Assembly: GCF_011290385.1 (NCBI RefSeq)
Contig: NZ_CP049785.1
Coordinates: 360,317-424,316 of the forward strand
Length of the DNA stretch: 64,000 bases
Direction: 5' to 3'
DNA from: Blattabacterium sp. DPU
GTDB lineage: Bacteria > Bacteroidota > Bacteroidia > Flavobacteriales > Blattabacteriaceae
Shown: positions 1 through 8,518 of the stretch, piece after piece
How positions within the stretch are numbered: the first letter of the stretch is position 1
Layout: each line of letters begins with the position of its first letter
Translations under genes and position numbers: made by a program
The notes under the pieces: generated by a model
The model's database searches: none
What the model was told of the DNA's origin: nothing
What the model saw: the letters and a program-made list of their open reading frames with translations, nothing else

Positions 1-163
1 CTATGTTCGGAAGAGATAAGCACTGAAAGCATATAAGTACGAAACTCTCCACAAGATTAGGCTTCTTTTAAGGGTCGTTGAAGATGACAACGTTGATAGG
101 CTACAAGTGTAAAGATAGTAATATCATAGCTGAGTAGTACTAATAACCCGTAAGCTTTTAATT
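1..163 (+). rRNA. rrl: 23S ribosomal RNA, 3' end (partial)
   Basis: The 3' terminal part of 23S rRNA, entering from the left edge. The stretch GATAAGCACTGAAAGCAT near base 14, AAGGGTCGTTGAAGA near base 70, GACAACGTTGATAGGC near base 84 and TACTAATAACCCG near base 138 match the conserved last domain of bacterial 23S rRNA. The exact 3' end is uncertain by a few bases because the closing helix with the 5' end lies outside the window. It is followed about 50 bases later by 5S rRNA on the same strand, so this is the end of an rRNA operon. Confidence 0.95.
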
Positions 164-211
164 TTTCATGATGTATATTATGTTATGTCTTATTTTTAAT
201 TCAAACATTAC

Positions 212-320
212 TTGGGTGGTTATAGCAATATGGGCCCACCTCTTCCCATTCCGAACAGAGAAGTGAAACATATTAGCGCTGATGGTACTGGTTTATTCTG
301 GGAGAGTAAGTCACTGCCCT
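212..320 (+). rRNA. rrf: 5S ribosomal RNA
   Basis: About 109 bases with the 5S signature: GGGTGGTTATAGC at the 5' side, CCATTCCGAACAGAGAAGT in the loop A/B-C region, and a 3' end ACTGCCC that pairs with 5' GGGTGGT to close helix I. It ends about five bases before the stop codon of the convergent nrdA gene, leaving no room for a separate terminator. The boundaries are inferred from helix I and may be off by one to three bases. Confidence 0.93.
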
Positions 321-324
321 AATT

Positions 325-2037
325 TTATAGCAAACTTTCTAAATATAAATCACGATTTTTGGTATCTGCACGAAGTATACTTTCACTCCTATAATAATAA
401 AGGCTTTTTAGGCCTATTTTCCAAGCTTCAATATGGACTTTATTGATATACTTTGCTGGAGCATTTTGATGAAAAGAAAGATTTATACTTTGTCCTTGAT
501 CAATATATTTTTGACGTATACTGGCTTGTTTGATTAATTCTAATTGGTTAATCTCTTTAAAACATCTAAAAACGTTTTTTTGTTCTTCGCTAAGAGCAGT
601 AAGTCCCAAACAAGATCCTTTTTCATTAGCTATTTGTTCCCAAACTTCTGGAATATTATATCCGTTTTTTATGAGTATTTTTTCTAAATAAGGATTTTTA
701 CGAATATGCATTCCTTTTGAATCATCATCTACATATATATTTGCAGCTAAAGGCTCCACTCCTTGAGAAAGACCCCCAGCTAATTTAGCTGAACTCCTAT
801 TAGGGGCCATAGCCATTAAAGTTAAATTTCTTCTTCCCGTTCCTATATTCCATTCGGATTCTCCATATTCTTTAGCTAAATATTTAGTAGCCTTTTGAGA
901 TTCTAATTGTATATATCTAAATATATTATGTGTTAATATTTCAGATTTAGTAGAAATAAAAGGAATCATATTAGATTGTAAATACGAATGCCAACCTAAG
1001 GCTCCTAAACCTAGGGCTCTACTTTTTTCTGCAAAATGAACCGCATTTTCTATTCCCCGTATATGTTTTCCTTTATCAATAAATTCTTGCATAACTGCAT
1101 CAAGAAATAAAATAGCATAAAAAACAGTATTTGTATTTTTCCATTCCACATATTTATATAAATTTAAAGAAGAAAGACAACATACAAGAGTATGATTTTC
1201 ATCTGTAGGCAACATAATTTCTGAACAAAGATTACTATGATGTATTTTCAATCCATATTTTTTCCAATTTTCTGGAATATTTCTATTAGCATTTTCTTTA
1301 AAAAAAAGATATGGTTCTCCAGTTTTAACACGCTCTTTAAGAGTATCTATCCACAAAATTCGTTCTTTTCCATTTTTTTTTAATACTTTTTCCATAAAAG
1401 AATTAGAAATTATTACCCCTTGATGAACATTATGACATTGACGATTAATATCACCCTTAGGCTCTCGTATTTTTAAAAATTCCGGATATTCTTTATGTTC
1501 TATATTTAAATAAATAGCCACAGCTCCTCTACGTGTTCTACCTTGTTTACTAGCTACTATAGTACTATCATATGACTTAATAAAAGGAATAATTCCATCA
1601 GAAGTACCTAATGTTCCTCTTTTTATAGAACTCCCTACGGGTCTAACTAAGCTAAAATCATAAGATGTTCCTCCACCATGCTTACTAAGGATAGCCATTT
1701 CTAAATTCTTTCTATATATTTCATACATGCTATCTCCAATTTTTCCAGAAAAACAACTAATAGGCAAACCTTTTTCTGTTCCAAGATTTACCATAATTGG
1801 AGTAGAAGGAATTAGCCACCCTCTCCAAAAAATATCAAAAAACTTTTTTTCTATTTTTGGTTTTTTTAAAATTCTTGCTGCATTTTTTGCCAATCTTTTA
1901 TATGCTTCAAAAGGAGTCTCTCGATATAACAAGTATCCCCCTTTAATTGTAGTTAAATATAATTCATTATTAGCCCAAACGGGAAAATCTTTTCCTACTT
2001 TCCATCCTTCTTTTTCTGCAATTGGGTGTGTTTCCAT
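325..2037 (-). CDS. nrdA: Ribonucleoside-diphosphate reductase, large (alpha) subunit, class I
   Basis: Reduces ribonucleoside diphosphates to deoxy forms with a radical-generating NrdB partner, which is not in this window. At 570 aa it is shorter than the roughly 760 aa E. coli enzyme because there is no N-terminal ATP-cone. A Bacteroidota NrdA group without this cone, with the cone on NrdB, is known. Visible active-site elements are C95 (in LPISCF), N269/C271/E273 (NLCSE, the thiyl-radical motif), C286/C287 (partner cysteine) and the Y547-Y549 radical-transfer tyrosines. The last 60 residues contain no cysteine, so the usual C-terminal redox pair is absent; the gene stops against the 5S rRNA. 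It lies ten bases behind rpsA on the same strand, probably one transcript. Confidence 0.93.
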   Translation of the reverse strand: METHPIAEKEGWKVGKDFPVWANNELYLTTIKGGYLLYRETPFEAYKRLAKNAARILKKPKIEKKFFDIFWRGWLIPSTPIMVNLGTEKGLPISCFSGKIGDSMYEIYRKNLEMAILSKHGGGTSYDFSLVRPVGSSIKRGTLGTSDGIIPFIKSYDSTIVASKQGRTRRGAVAIYLNIEHKEYPEFLKIREPKGDINRQCHNVHQGVIISNSFMEKVLKKNGKERILWIDTLKERVKTGEPYLFFKENANRNIPENWKKYGLKIHHSNLCSEIMLPTDENHTLVCCLSSLNLYKYVEWKNTNTVFYAILFLDAVMQEFIDKGKHIRGIENAVHFAEKSRALGLGALGWHSYLQSNMIPFISTKSEILTHNIFRYIQLESQKATKYLAKEYGESEWNIGTGRRNLTLMAMAPNRSSAKLAGGLSQGVEPLAANIYVDDDSKGMHIRKNPYLEKILIKNGYNIPEVWEQIANEKGSCLGLTALSEEQKNVFRCFKEINQLELIKQASIRQKYIDQGQSINLSFHQNAPAKYINKVHIEAWKIGLKSLYYYRSESILRADTKNRDLYLESLL

Positions 2038-2047
2038 TATTTTAGAA

Positions 2048-3865
2048 CTATTTATTTTTTTCTTTTTCTATTTGTTCTTTTAGTTTAGCTAATCCTTCTA
2101 TATCACCGAGAGTAGATCTCTCAAATTTTCTATTTTTTACACGTTGTTCTTTTTTTTGATCCTTATCACGATCACGATAAATAGAGGTATGAGAAATTAT
2201 AATTCTTTTAGTTTCTTTATTAAATTCAATTATCTTAAAATTAGTTTTTTCTCCTTTTTTCAGAATAGTTCCATCCTTTTTTTCTAAAAAACGCAATGGA
2301 GCGAAAGCTTCTATTTTTTGATTTTCTGTAAATTTTACAGAAGCTCCTTTTTCAAAAAAGTTTGATATTATTCCATTATGAATACTGCCTACATAATAAA
2401 TTTTTTCATACTTTTCCCATGGATTCTCTGTTAATTGTTTATGTCCTAAATTTAATCTCCTTGCTTGAGTATCTAAAGCAAGGACAATTACCTCCAATTT
2501 ATTATTGATACTGCAAAATTCAGAAGGATGTTTAATTTTTTTAACCCATGAAAGATCATTAGTGTAAACAATTCCAGAAATCCCTTTTTCCAATTTTATA
2601 AAAACACCAAAATTGGTAAATTTTTTCACAATTCCAATATGTTTTGATCCTATAGAATATCTTTCTTGTATATTAATCCACGGATCAGGAGTTAATTGTT
2701 TAATGCTTAAAGACATTTTCCTTTCCTGACGATCTAGAGTCAATATAACAGCTTCCAACTCATCTCCTATTTGTACAAAATCTTGAGTAGAAGATAAATC
2801 TGTAGACCAAGACATTTCACTAATATGTAACAATGCTTCTACACCTGGAATAATTTCCACAAAAGCTCCATAATCAGCAATAACACTAATTTTTCCTATT
2901 ACTTTACTCCCTACTTTTAAATTTTTATCTAAAGAATTCCAAGGATGAGGTTGTAATTGTTTTAATCCCAATTGTACACGATTTTTATCTTTATCTACAC
3001 CTAATACAACAAATTTTAATTCTTGTTCTAATTGAACTACTTCTGTAGGATGACTAATATGCGGCCAACTCATATCAGTAATATGAAGCAAAGCATCAAC
3101 TCCCCCTAAATCGACAAAGGCTCCATAAGGAAGTATATTTTTTATTTTACCTTCTAATACTTGACCTTTATCTAATTTCGATATCATTTCTTTTTTCTGT
3201 TCTTCAATGTCTCTTTCGATCAACACTTTATGAGAAACAACAACATTTTTCGTTTTTTGATTAATTTTAACTACTTTAATTTCCATAGTTTTTCCTACAT
3301 AAGTATCATAATCTCGAACAGGTTTTACATTTATATGTGATCCAGGTAAAAAACATTCTATATCAAATATTTCTACAATTAATCCTCCTTTTGTTCTAGC
3401 TGCTACATAACCTAATATTACTTCTGATTTTTCATATGCTTCATTAATACGTTGCCAATTTCTTAACATTTTTGCTTTTTGATACGAAAGAATACATTGT
3501 CCTTTATAATCAATTTTTACAACCATTACTTCTATGTTATTCCCAATTTGAATATTGGAATCTTCTCTGAATTCACTGATAGGAATGGCTCCCTCTGCTT
3601 TGAAGCCTATATCCACAATAATAGTTTTATCCGAAATATGAGTTATAATTCCTTGATATATTTCTAATTCCTGAATATCTGGCAAAGTTTTTGTATATAT
3701 TTCTTCAAATTTTTTTCTTTTTTCTTGTATATCATTATTTAAATGAGTTTCATATTCCGTCCAATCGAAACTTGTTTTTATATTTCCCTGATCGTTCAGT
3801 TTTTCATTTTTAATTTCATATGAAGGGGATGATTTTATTTTTATTTTTTCGGTTTGATTAGACAT
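2048..3865 (-). CDS. rpsA: 30S ribosomal protein S1
   Basis: A 605-residue protein with repeated S1-type OB folds that helps messenger RNA bind the 30S subunit. At least five repeats are visible, each with a core such as GAFVDLGGVDALLHITDMSW, GAFVEIIPGVEALLHISEMSW (cited in part) or GVFIKLEKGISGIV. The first two repeats are more divergent, as in other S1 proteins, and the C-terminus is lysine-rich. The length suits Bacteroidota S1. Bacteroidota rarely use Shine-Dalgarno sites, which makes S1 more important for initiation. It precedes nrdA by ten bases. A TAGTTTTG element at 3989-3996 on the minus strand resembles a -7 box, but no suitably placed TTG was found. Confidence 0.95.
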   Translation of the reverse strand: MSNQTEKIKIKSSPSYEIKNEKLNDQGNIKTSFDWTEYETHLNNDIQEKRKKFEEIYTKTLPDIQELEIYQGIITHISDKTIIVDIGFKAEGAIPISEFREDSNIQIGNNIEVMVVKIDYKGQCILSYQKAKMLRNWQRINEAYEKSEVILGYVAARTKGGLIVEIFDIECFLPGSHINVKPVRDYDTYVGKTMEIKVVKINQKTKNVVVSHKVLIERDIEEQKKEMISKLDKGQVLEGKIKNILPYGAFVDLGGVDALLHITDMSWPHISHPTEVVQLEQELKFVVLGVDKDKNRVQLGLKQLQPHPWNSLDKNLKVGSKVIGKISVIADYGAFVEIIPGVEALLHISEMSWSTDLSSTQDFVQIGDELEAVILTLDRQERKMSLSIKQLTPDPWINIQERYSIGSKHIGIVKKFTNFGVFIKLEKGISGIVYTNDLSWVKKIKHPSEFCSINNKLEVIVLALDTQARRLNLGHKQLTENPWEKYEKIYYVGSIHNGIISNFFEKGASVKFTENQKIEAFAPLRFLEKKDGTILKKGEKTNFKIIEFNKETKRIIISHTSIYRDRDKDQKKEQRVKNRKFERSTLGDIEGLAKLKEQIEKEKNK

Positions 3866-4034
3866 AATTTTTATTATTTTTTCACTATTTTCTATCCATG
3901 AAATACATGCACAGAGAAACTAAGAAACTAGAATATAGTAGTTTTAGTATTCTCGTTTATTTATTTTTAATAAAAAAAACAGATAATACAAAACTAATAA
4001 TTTTTCATTAACTTTTTCTACTAATTGAAATAAA

Positions 4035-7000
4035 ATGTACCTCATCGTTGATACTGAAACAACAGGATTGCCTGAATCCTATAATTTTCCAATAACTTGT
4101 GTCAATAATTGGCCAAGAATGGTTCAAATTTCATGGCAAAGTCATGATGTTTTGGGGAATTTAATAGAATTTAAAAGCTTTATTATAAAACCAGATCATT
4201 ATGATATTCCTTTTAATGCCTTTAAAATTCATGGTATAACTAATGAAAAAGCAGAAAAATATGGAGTAGATTTAAGTTTTGTGCTTCATGAATTTCAAAA
4301 ATCTTTTAAAAAATCTCAATGTTTAATTGGACATAATTTAGAATTTGATATAAAAGTTATTGAATGTGAGTTTTTTAGAAAAAAAATAGAAATTTCTTTT
4401 AAAAAAAAAAAGACTTTAGATACTAAAGAAGTTTCTACCTCCTATTGTAAATTAGAAGGAAAAGGAAATAGAAAAAAATTCAAATGGCCTACATTGTCTG
4501 AATTATATCAAAAACTTTTTGAAGAGAAAATTCCCAATTTACATAATGCAGAAAATGATGTCAAAGCGACTGCACGTTCTTTTTTAGAATTATTACGGAT
4601 TGGAGTAATATCACATCAAGATTTAGGGATAGAAGAAAATATTATATTGAAATTCAGAAGTAAATTTTCCCAAAAAATTTCTTCTTCCGTTGTTTTTTTT
4701 AAAGAAAATCATACTTTTTTAGAAAAAAAAGAAAAAATTTTTATCATAAATGAAAATACATTAGATGATACATTAAAAGAAAAATTGAAAAAAAAAAAAT
4801 ATTCTCACATTCATAATCATACTCATTTTTCTATTCTTTATTCAACTATAGATATTCAATCTTTGGTGGAAAGAGCTATACATTTTAATATGCCAGCTGT
4901 AGGTATAACAGATTATGGAAATATGATGGGAGCTTTTCATTTTTTAAATACTATTCACTCTATTAATAAAAAATATAACCCCGAAAAATCAATTAAAGGA
5001 ATCGTAGGTTGTGAAATATTTATATCAGGAAATTATCTGCAGAAAAAATTTACCAAAGAAAAACCGGATAAACGATATCAACAAATTTTTTTATCTAAAA
5101 ATAAAAAAGGTTATCATAATTTATCAAAACTTTGTTCACTAGGTTTTACAGAAGGTTTTTATGCCGGAATTCCTAGAATTGGAAAAGAGATAATAGAAAA
5201 ATATAAAGAAAATTTAATTGTTCTTACTGGAGACTTAAATGCAGAAATTCCATATACTATTCTAAATTATGGAGAAAAAAAAGCAGAAAGAGTTTTCTTA
5301 TGGTGGAAAGATCTTTTTGGAGATGATTTTTACATAGAATTATTACGTCATGGTTTAGAAGAAGAAGATTATGTAAATAATATACTACTGAAATTTTCAA
5401 AAAAACATCATGTTAAATATATTATACAAAATAATACTTTTTATTTAGATAAAAAAGAAGCTAATGCTCATGATATTTTGCTTTGTGTAAAAAATGGAGA
5501 AAAACAATCAACTCCTATAGGAAAAGGAAGAGGTTATAGATTTGGGTTTCCGAATCATGAATTTTATTTCAAGAGTACAGAAGAAATGAAAAAAATATTT
5601 TTTGATTTTCCAGAATCTTTTGATTTTTTAGAGGAATTGGTGAATAAAATTGAATCTTATCATCTTTCGCATAAAATATTACTTCCAAAATTTAAAATTC
5701 CAAAATCTTTTGAAAATCCTATCGATGAAATAGATGGAGGAAATAGAGGAGAGAATCATTTTTTAAAAAAAATAACTTTTGATGGAGCCAAAAAACGTTA
5801 TAAAAACATTACTAAAAAAATTCAAGAAAGAATTCTTTTTGAATTAAAAACAATAGAAAAAATTGGCTATCCTGGTTATTTCCTTATTGTTCAAAATTTT
5901 GTTTCTCAAGCCAGAAAAATGAATATCTCAGTGGGACCTGGAAGAGGTTCAGTTGCTGGATCTATTGTTGCTTATTGTATAGAAATTACTAATATAGATC
6001 CAATGAAATACCATTTACTTTTTGAACGATTTTTAAATCCTGATAGAATTTCTTTACCAGATATTGATATTGATTTTGATGATAGGGGACGTGAAAAAAT
6101 TATTGAATGGGTTGTTCAAAAATATGGGAAACATCAAGTAGCACAAATTATAACATATGCTACTATGGGAGCAAAATCATCTATAAGGGATACTGGACGT
6201 GTATTAAATTTATCTCTAAAAGAAACAGATCGTATGGCCAAAATGGTTCCTAATATGTTTTCATTAAAAACAATTTTATCTAAAAAAAATGTACAAGAAA
6301 AAATAATAAGTAAGGAAGAAATGAATAATGTACAAAAATTGAGAGAGATAGCAAAAAATCAAGATACATTGAAAGGGAAAGTATTACAGCAAGCAGAAAT
6401 CTTAGAAGGAACTATAAGAAGTACAGGAGTACATGCTTGTGGGATCATAATCAGTACAAATGACATTCAAGGATATATTCCAGTATCTGTATCAAAAGAA
6501 TCAGATTTATTACTTACACAATTTGACAATCATGTAGTAGAACATGTTGGATTATTAAAAATGGATTTTTTAGGATTAAAAACCCTTACTATTATTAAAG
6601 ATGCCATAAGTATTATCAAAAAAAAACATAAAGATATAAATCTTACGGAAGATTCATTTTCTTTGAAATTAGAAGATGAAAAAACTTATCATCTTTTTCA
6701 AAAAGGAGAAACTATAGCTATTTTTCAATATGAATCTCCAGGTATGCAAAGATATTTACGTCAGCTAAAACCTGATAAATTTGATGATTTAATTGCGATG
6801 ACAGCTTTGTATAGACCGGGCCCTTTACAATACATTCCTAATTTTATATCCAGAAAACATGGAGAAGAAACTATAACCTATGATTTACCAGAAATGGAGG
6901 ATTTTTTAAAAGAAACTTATGGAATCACAATATATCAAGAACAAGTTATGTTAATCGCCCAAAAAATAGCCAATTTTAGTAAGGGAGAAGCTGATGTTCT

Positions 7001-8339
7001 TAGAATAGCTATGGGAAAAAAACAAAAAGAAAAACTTAACAAAATGAGAAATTTATTTCTTAATCAAGCTATGAATAAAGGTTATCCTAAAAACATATTA
7101 GAAAAAATATGGAAAGATTGGGAATATTTTTCTTGTTATGCTTTTAATAAATCTCATGCTACATGTTATGCTTATATAGCTTTTCAAACGGCTTATTTAA
7201 AAGCACATTTTCCATGTGAATATATGGTATCAGTATTAAGTAATAATATGTATAATATTAAACAGCTTACTTTTTTCATGAAAGAATGTAAAAGAATGAA
7301 TATATCTGTGATTAGTCCAGATATAAATGAAAGTGATTCTTTTTTTAAAGTAATGGATTCTAATTGTATTAGATTTGGTCTTGCAGGAATAAAAGGAGTG
7401 GGAAAAAATGCTGTAAGAATTCTTCTTCAAGAAAGAAAAAAAAATGGCCCTTACACCTCTATTTTTAACCTAGTGGAAAGAATAGATTTACGTGTAGTGA
7501 ATAAAAAAACTTTAGAAAGTTTAATTTTATCCGGATCTATAGATAGTTTTCATATTGATAGAGAACAATATTTTCATATTGGATCTAATGATAAATTAAG
7601 TACCTTAGAAAAAATTATAAGATTTGGATCAAAATCACAAAAAATAAAAAATAAAGTAGATGAACCTATAATTAGGAAATGTGATTCATGGAACAATGTA
7701 TATAAATTATCTAAAGAAAAAGAAGTATTAGGTGTTTATACTTCTGCACATCCTTTAGACGATTTTTATTATGAAATGAAATATTTCACAAATGTTTCCT
7801 TAGATGAATTCAATAAAAAGGAATTTTTCCTGATAGGAAAAAAAATGTGTGTATGTGGCATTTTATCTAAAATAGAGAAAAAAACATATATAAAAAATGG
7901 AATAGAATATGGAATTTTTGTATTAGAAGATTACAATTCTTCTAAAGAATTTAGGATTTATGGAGAACAGTATTTGAAATATGAATCACTTTTGATTTAC
8001 AATAATCCGTTGTATTTATGTTTTTCCATTGAAAAATCAAAATATCAAAAATATAAAATAAATATTTCATGTATAGAAAATTTGCAAAATGTTTGGAAAA
8101 AATTGGTACATAAACTGATAATAAGAATTAATATAAACAGTTTAAATAGTGCATTTATTGAAAAAATAGAAAAACTTTTTTCTCAACAAATAGGAAATAA
8201 AAAATTGAATATAATTCTTTATGATAAAATGGATCAAGTTTTATTAGATTTTGAATCTAAAAAATATGAAATTAACATTAATTCAAATTTTTTGAAAAAA
8301 TTGGAAAAAATAAAAGGATTAGATTTTTTTTTAAACTAA
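4035..8339 (+). CDS. dnaE: DNA polymerase III alpha subunit with fused N-terminal 3'-5' exonuclease
   Basis: Replicative polymerase of 1434 aa. Residues 1-190 form a DnaQ-like proofreading domain with ExoI DTETTGLP (6-13), ExoII GHNLEFD (99-105) and ExoIII LHNAENDV (169-176). A lysine-rich linker follows, then a PHP domain from about 257 (HIHNHTHFSIL). The polymerase palm shows PDIDIDF near 675 and the third acidic site in MDFLGLK near 842. A C-terminal OB fold (MCVCGIL) comes near 1270. An N-terminal exonuclease on DnaE is known in Bacteroidota. The usual PHP signature TDH reads TDY here, so the PHP metal site may be degenerate. An in-frame run of 12 A (4788-4799) lies in the linker between exonuclease and PHP domains. 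Confidence 0.96.
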   Translation: MYLIVDTETTGLPESYNFPITCVNNWPRMVQISWQSHDVLGNLIEFKSFIIKPDHYDIPFNAFKIHGITNEKAEKYGVDLSFVLHEFQKSFKKSQCLIGHNLEFDIKVIECEFFRKKIEISFKKKKTLDTKEVSTSYCKLEGKGNRKKFKWPTLSELYQKLFEEKIPNLHNAENDVKATARSFLELLRIGVISHQDLGIEENIILKFRSKFSQKISSSVVFFKENHTFLEKKEKIFIINENTLDDTLKEKLKKKKYSHIHNHTHFSILYSTIDIQSLVERAIHFNMPAVGITDYGNMMGAFHFLNTIHSINKKYNPEKSIKGIVGCEIFISGNYLQKKFTKEKPDKRYQQIFLSKNKKGYHNLSKLCSLGFTEGFYAGIPRIGKEIIEKYKENLIVLTGDLNAEIPYTILNYGEKKAERVFLWWKDLFGDDFYIELLRHGLEEEDYVNNILLKFSKKHHVKYIIQNNTFYLDKKEANAHDILLCVKNGEKQSTPIGKGRGYRFGFPNHEFYFKSTEEMKKIFFDFPESFDFLEELVNKIESYHLSHKILLPKFKIPKSFENPIDEIDGGNRGENHFLKKITFDGAKKRYKNITKKIQERILFELKTIEKIGYPGYFLIVQNFVSQARKMNISVGPGRGSVAGSIVAYCIEITNIDPMKYHLLFERFLNPDRISLPDIDIDFDDRGREKIIEWVVQKYGKHQVAQIITYATMGAKSSIRDTGRVLNLSLKETDRMAKMVPNMFSLKTILSKKNVQEKIISKEEMNNVQKLREIAKNQDTLKGKVLQQAEILEGTIRSTGVHACGIIISTNDIQGYIPVSVSKESDLLLTQFDNHVVEHVGLLKMDFLGLKTLTIIKDAISIIKKKHKDINLTEDSFSLKLEDEKTYHLFQKGETIAIFQYESPGMQRYLRQLKPDKFDDLIAMTALYRPGPLQYIPNFISRKHGEETITYDLPEMEDFLKETYGITIYQEQVMLIAQKIANFSKGEADVLRIAMGKKQKEKLNKMRNLFLNQAMNKGYPKNILEKIWKDWEYFSCYAFNKSHATCYAYIAFQTAYLKAHFPCEYMVSVLSNNMYNIKQLTFFMKECKRMNISVISPDINESDSFFKVMDSNCIRFGLAGIKGVGKNAVRILLQERKKNGPYTSIFNLVERIDLRVVNKKTLESLILSGSIDSFHIDREQYFHIGSNDKLSTLEKIIRFGSKSQKIKNKVDEPIIRKCDSWNNVYKLSKEKEVLGVYTSAHPLDDFYYEMKYFTNVSLDEFNKKEFFLIGKKMCVCGILSKIEKKTYIKNGIEYGIFVLEDYNSSKEFRIYGEQYLKYESLLIYNNPLYLCFSIEKSKYQKYKINISCIENLQNVWKKLVHKLIIRININSLNSAFIEKIEKLFSQQIGNKKLNIILYDKMDQVLLDFESKKYEININSNFLKKLEKIKGLDFFLN
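4788..4799 (+). repeat. In-frame A12 homopolymer in dnaE
   Basis: Twelve consecutive A encoding a KKKK linker between the exonuclease and PHP domains of DnaE. Either a gain or a loss of one A in the transcript would lead to a stop within about 25 codons, leaving only the exonuclease part. Confidence 0.9.
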
Positions 8340-8396
8340 AATTCATCAAAATATAATTATAAGCATAAAGACTGAAATTAATTGAAAAGACTTTGT

Positions 8397-8404
8397 TAAA
8401 TTTG
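8397..8404 (+). promoter_or_regulatory. Possible -7 element of the arginine operon promoter
   Basis: TAAATTTG fits the Bacteroidota -7 consensus TAnnTTTG and lies about 115 bases before the argG-fusion start codon. The nearest upstream TTG (8382-8384) is only 12 bases away instead of about 17-23, so the -33 half is unconvincing. It is the only match in the dnaE-argG gap. Confidence 0.3.
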
Positions 8405-8435
8405 CATTCTAGGCATAGAATAGAAAAGTAAAACA

Positions 8436-8453
8436 TATGAAGCATTATTCATC
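8436..8453 (+). promoter_or_regulatory. Possible ArgR-type operator (ARG box-like dyad)
   Basis: TGAAGCATTATTCA at 8438-8451 resembles the core TGAAT-WWWW-ATTCA of the ArgR binding site as known from E. coli, with two core mismatches and one more in the flank. It lies in the leader of the arginine operon, downstream of the possible -7 element. A second perfect dyad, ATTCTA-GGCA-TAGAAT, is at 8406-8421. No argR gene is visible here, and dyads of this kind arise by chance in A+T-rich DNA. Confidence 0.22.
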
Positions 8454-8518
8454 CCAGTCGGAAAAAACGTATTTATTTTTTTATTAGTTCTTAAGTGGGT
8501 GGGGTCTTACAAAGTAAA

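Noticed and set aside
1727..2083. Open frame of 118 codons on the plus strand
   Set aside because: It is a shadow on the opposite strand of nrdA and its junction with rpsA, with no protein-like features.
8495..8518. GTG start and G-rich stretch before the argG fusion
   Set aside because: The eight added residues do not match GNAT proteins, and an ATG follows directly at 8519.
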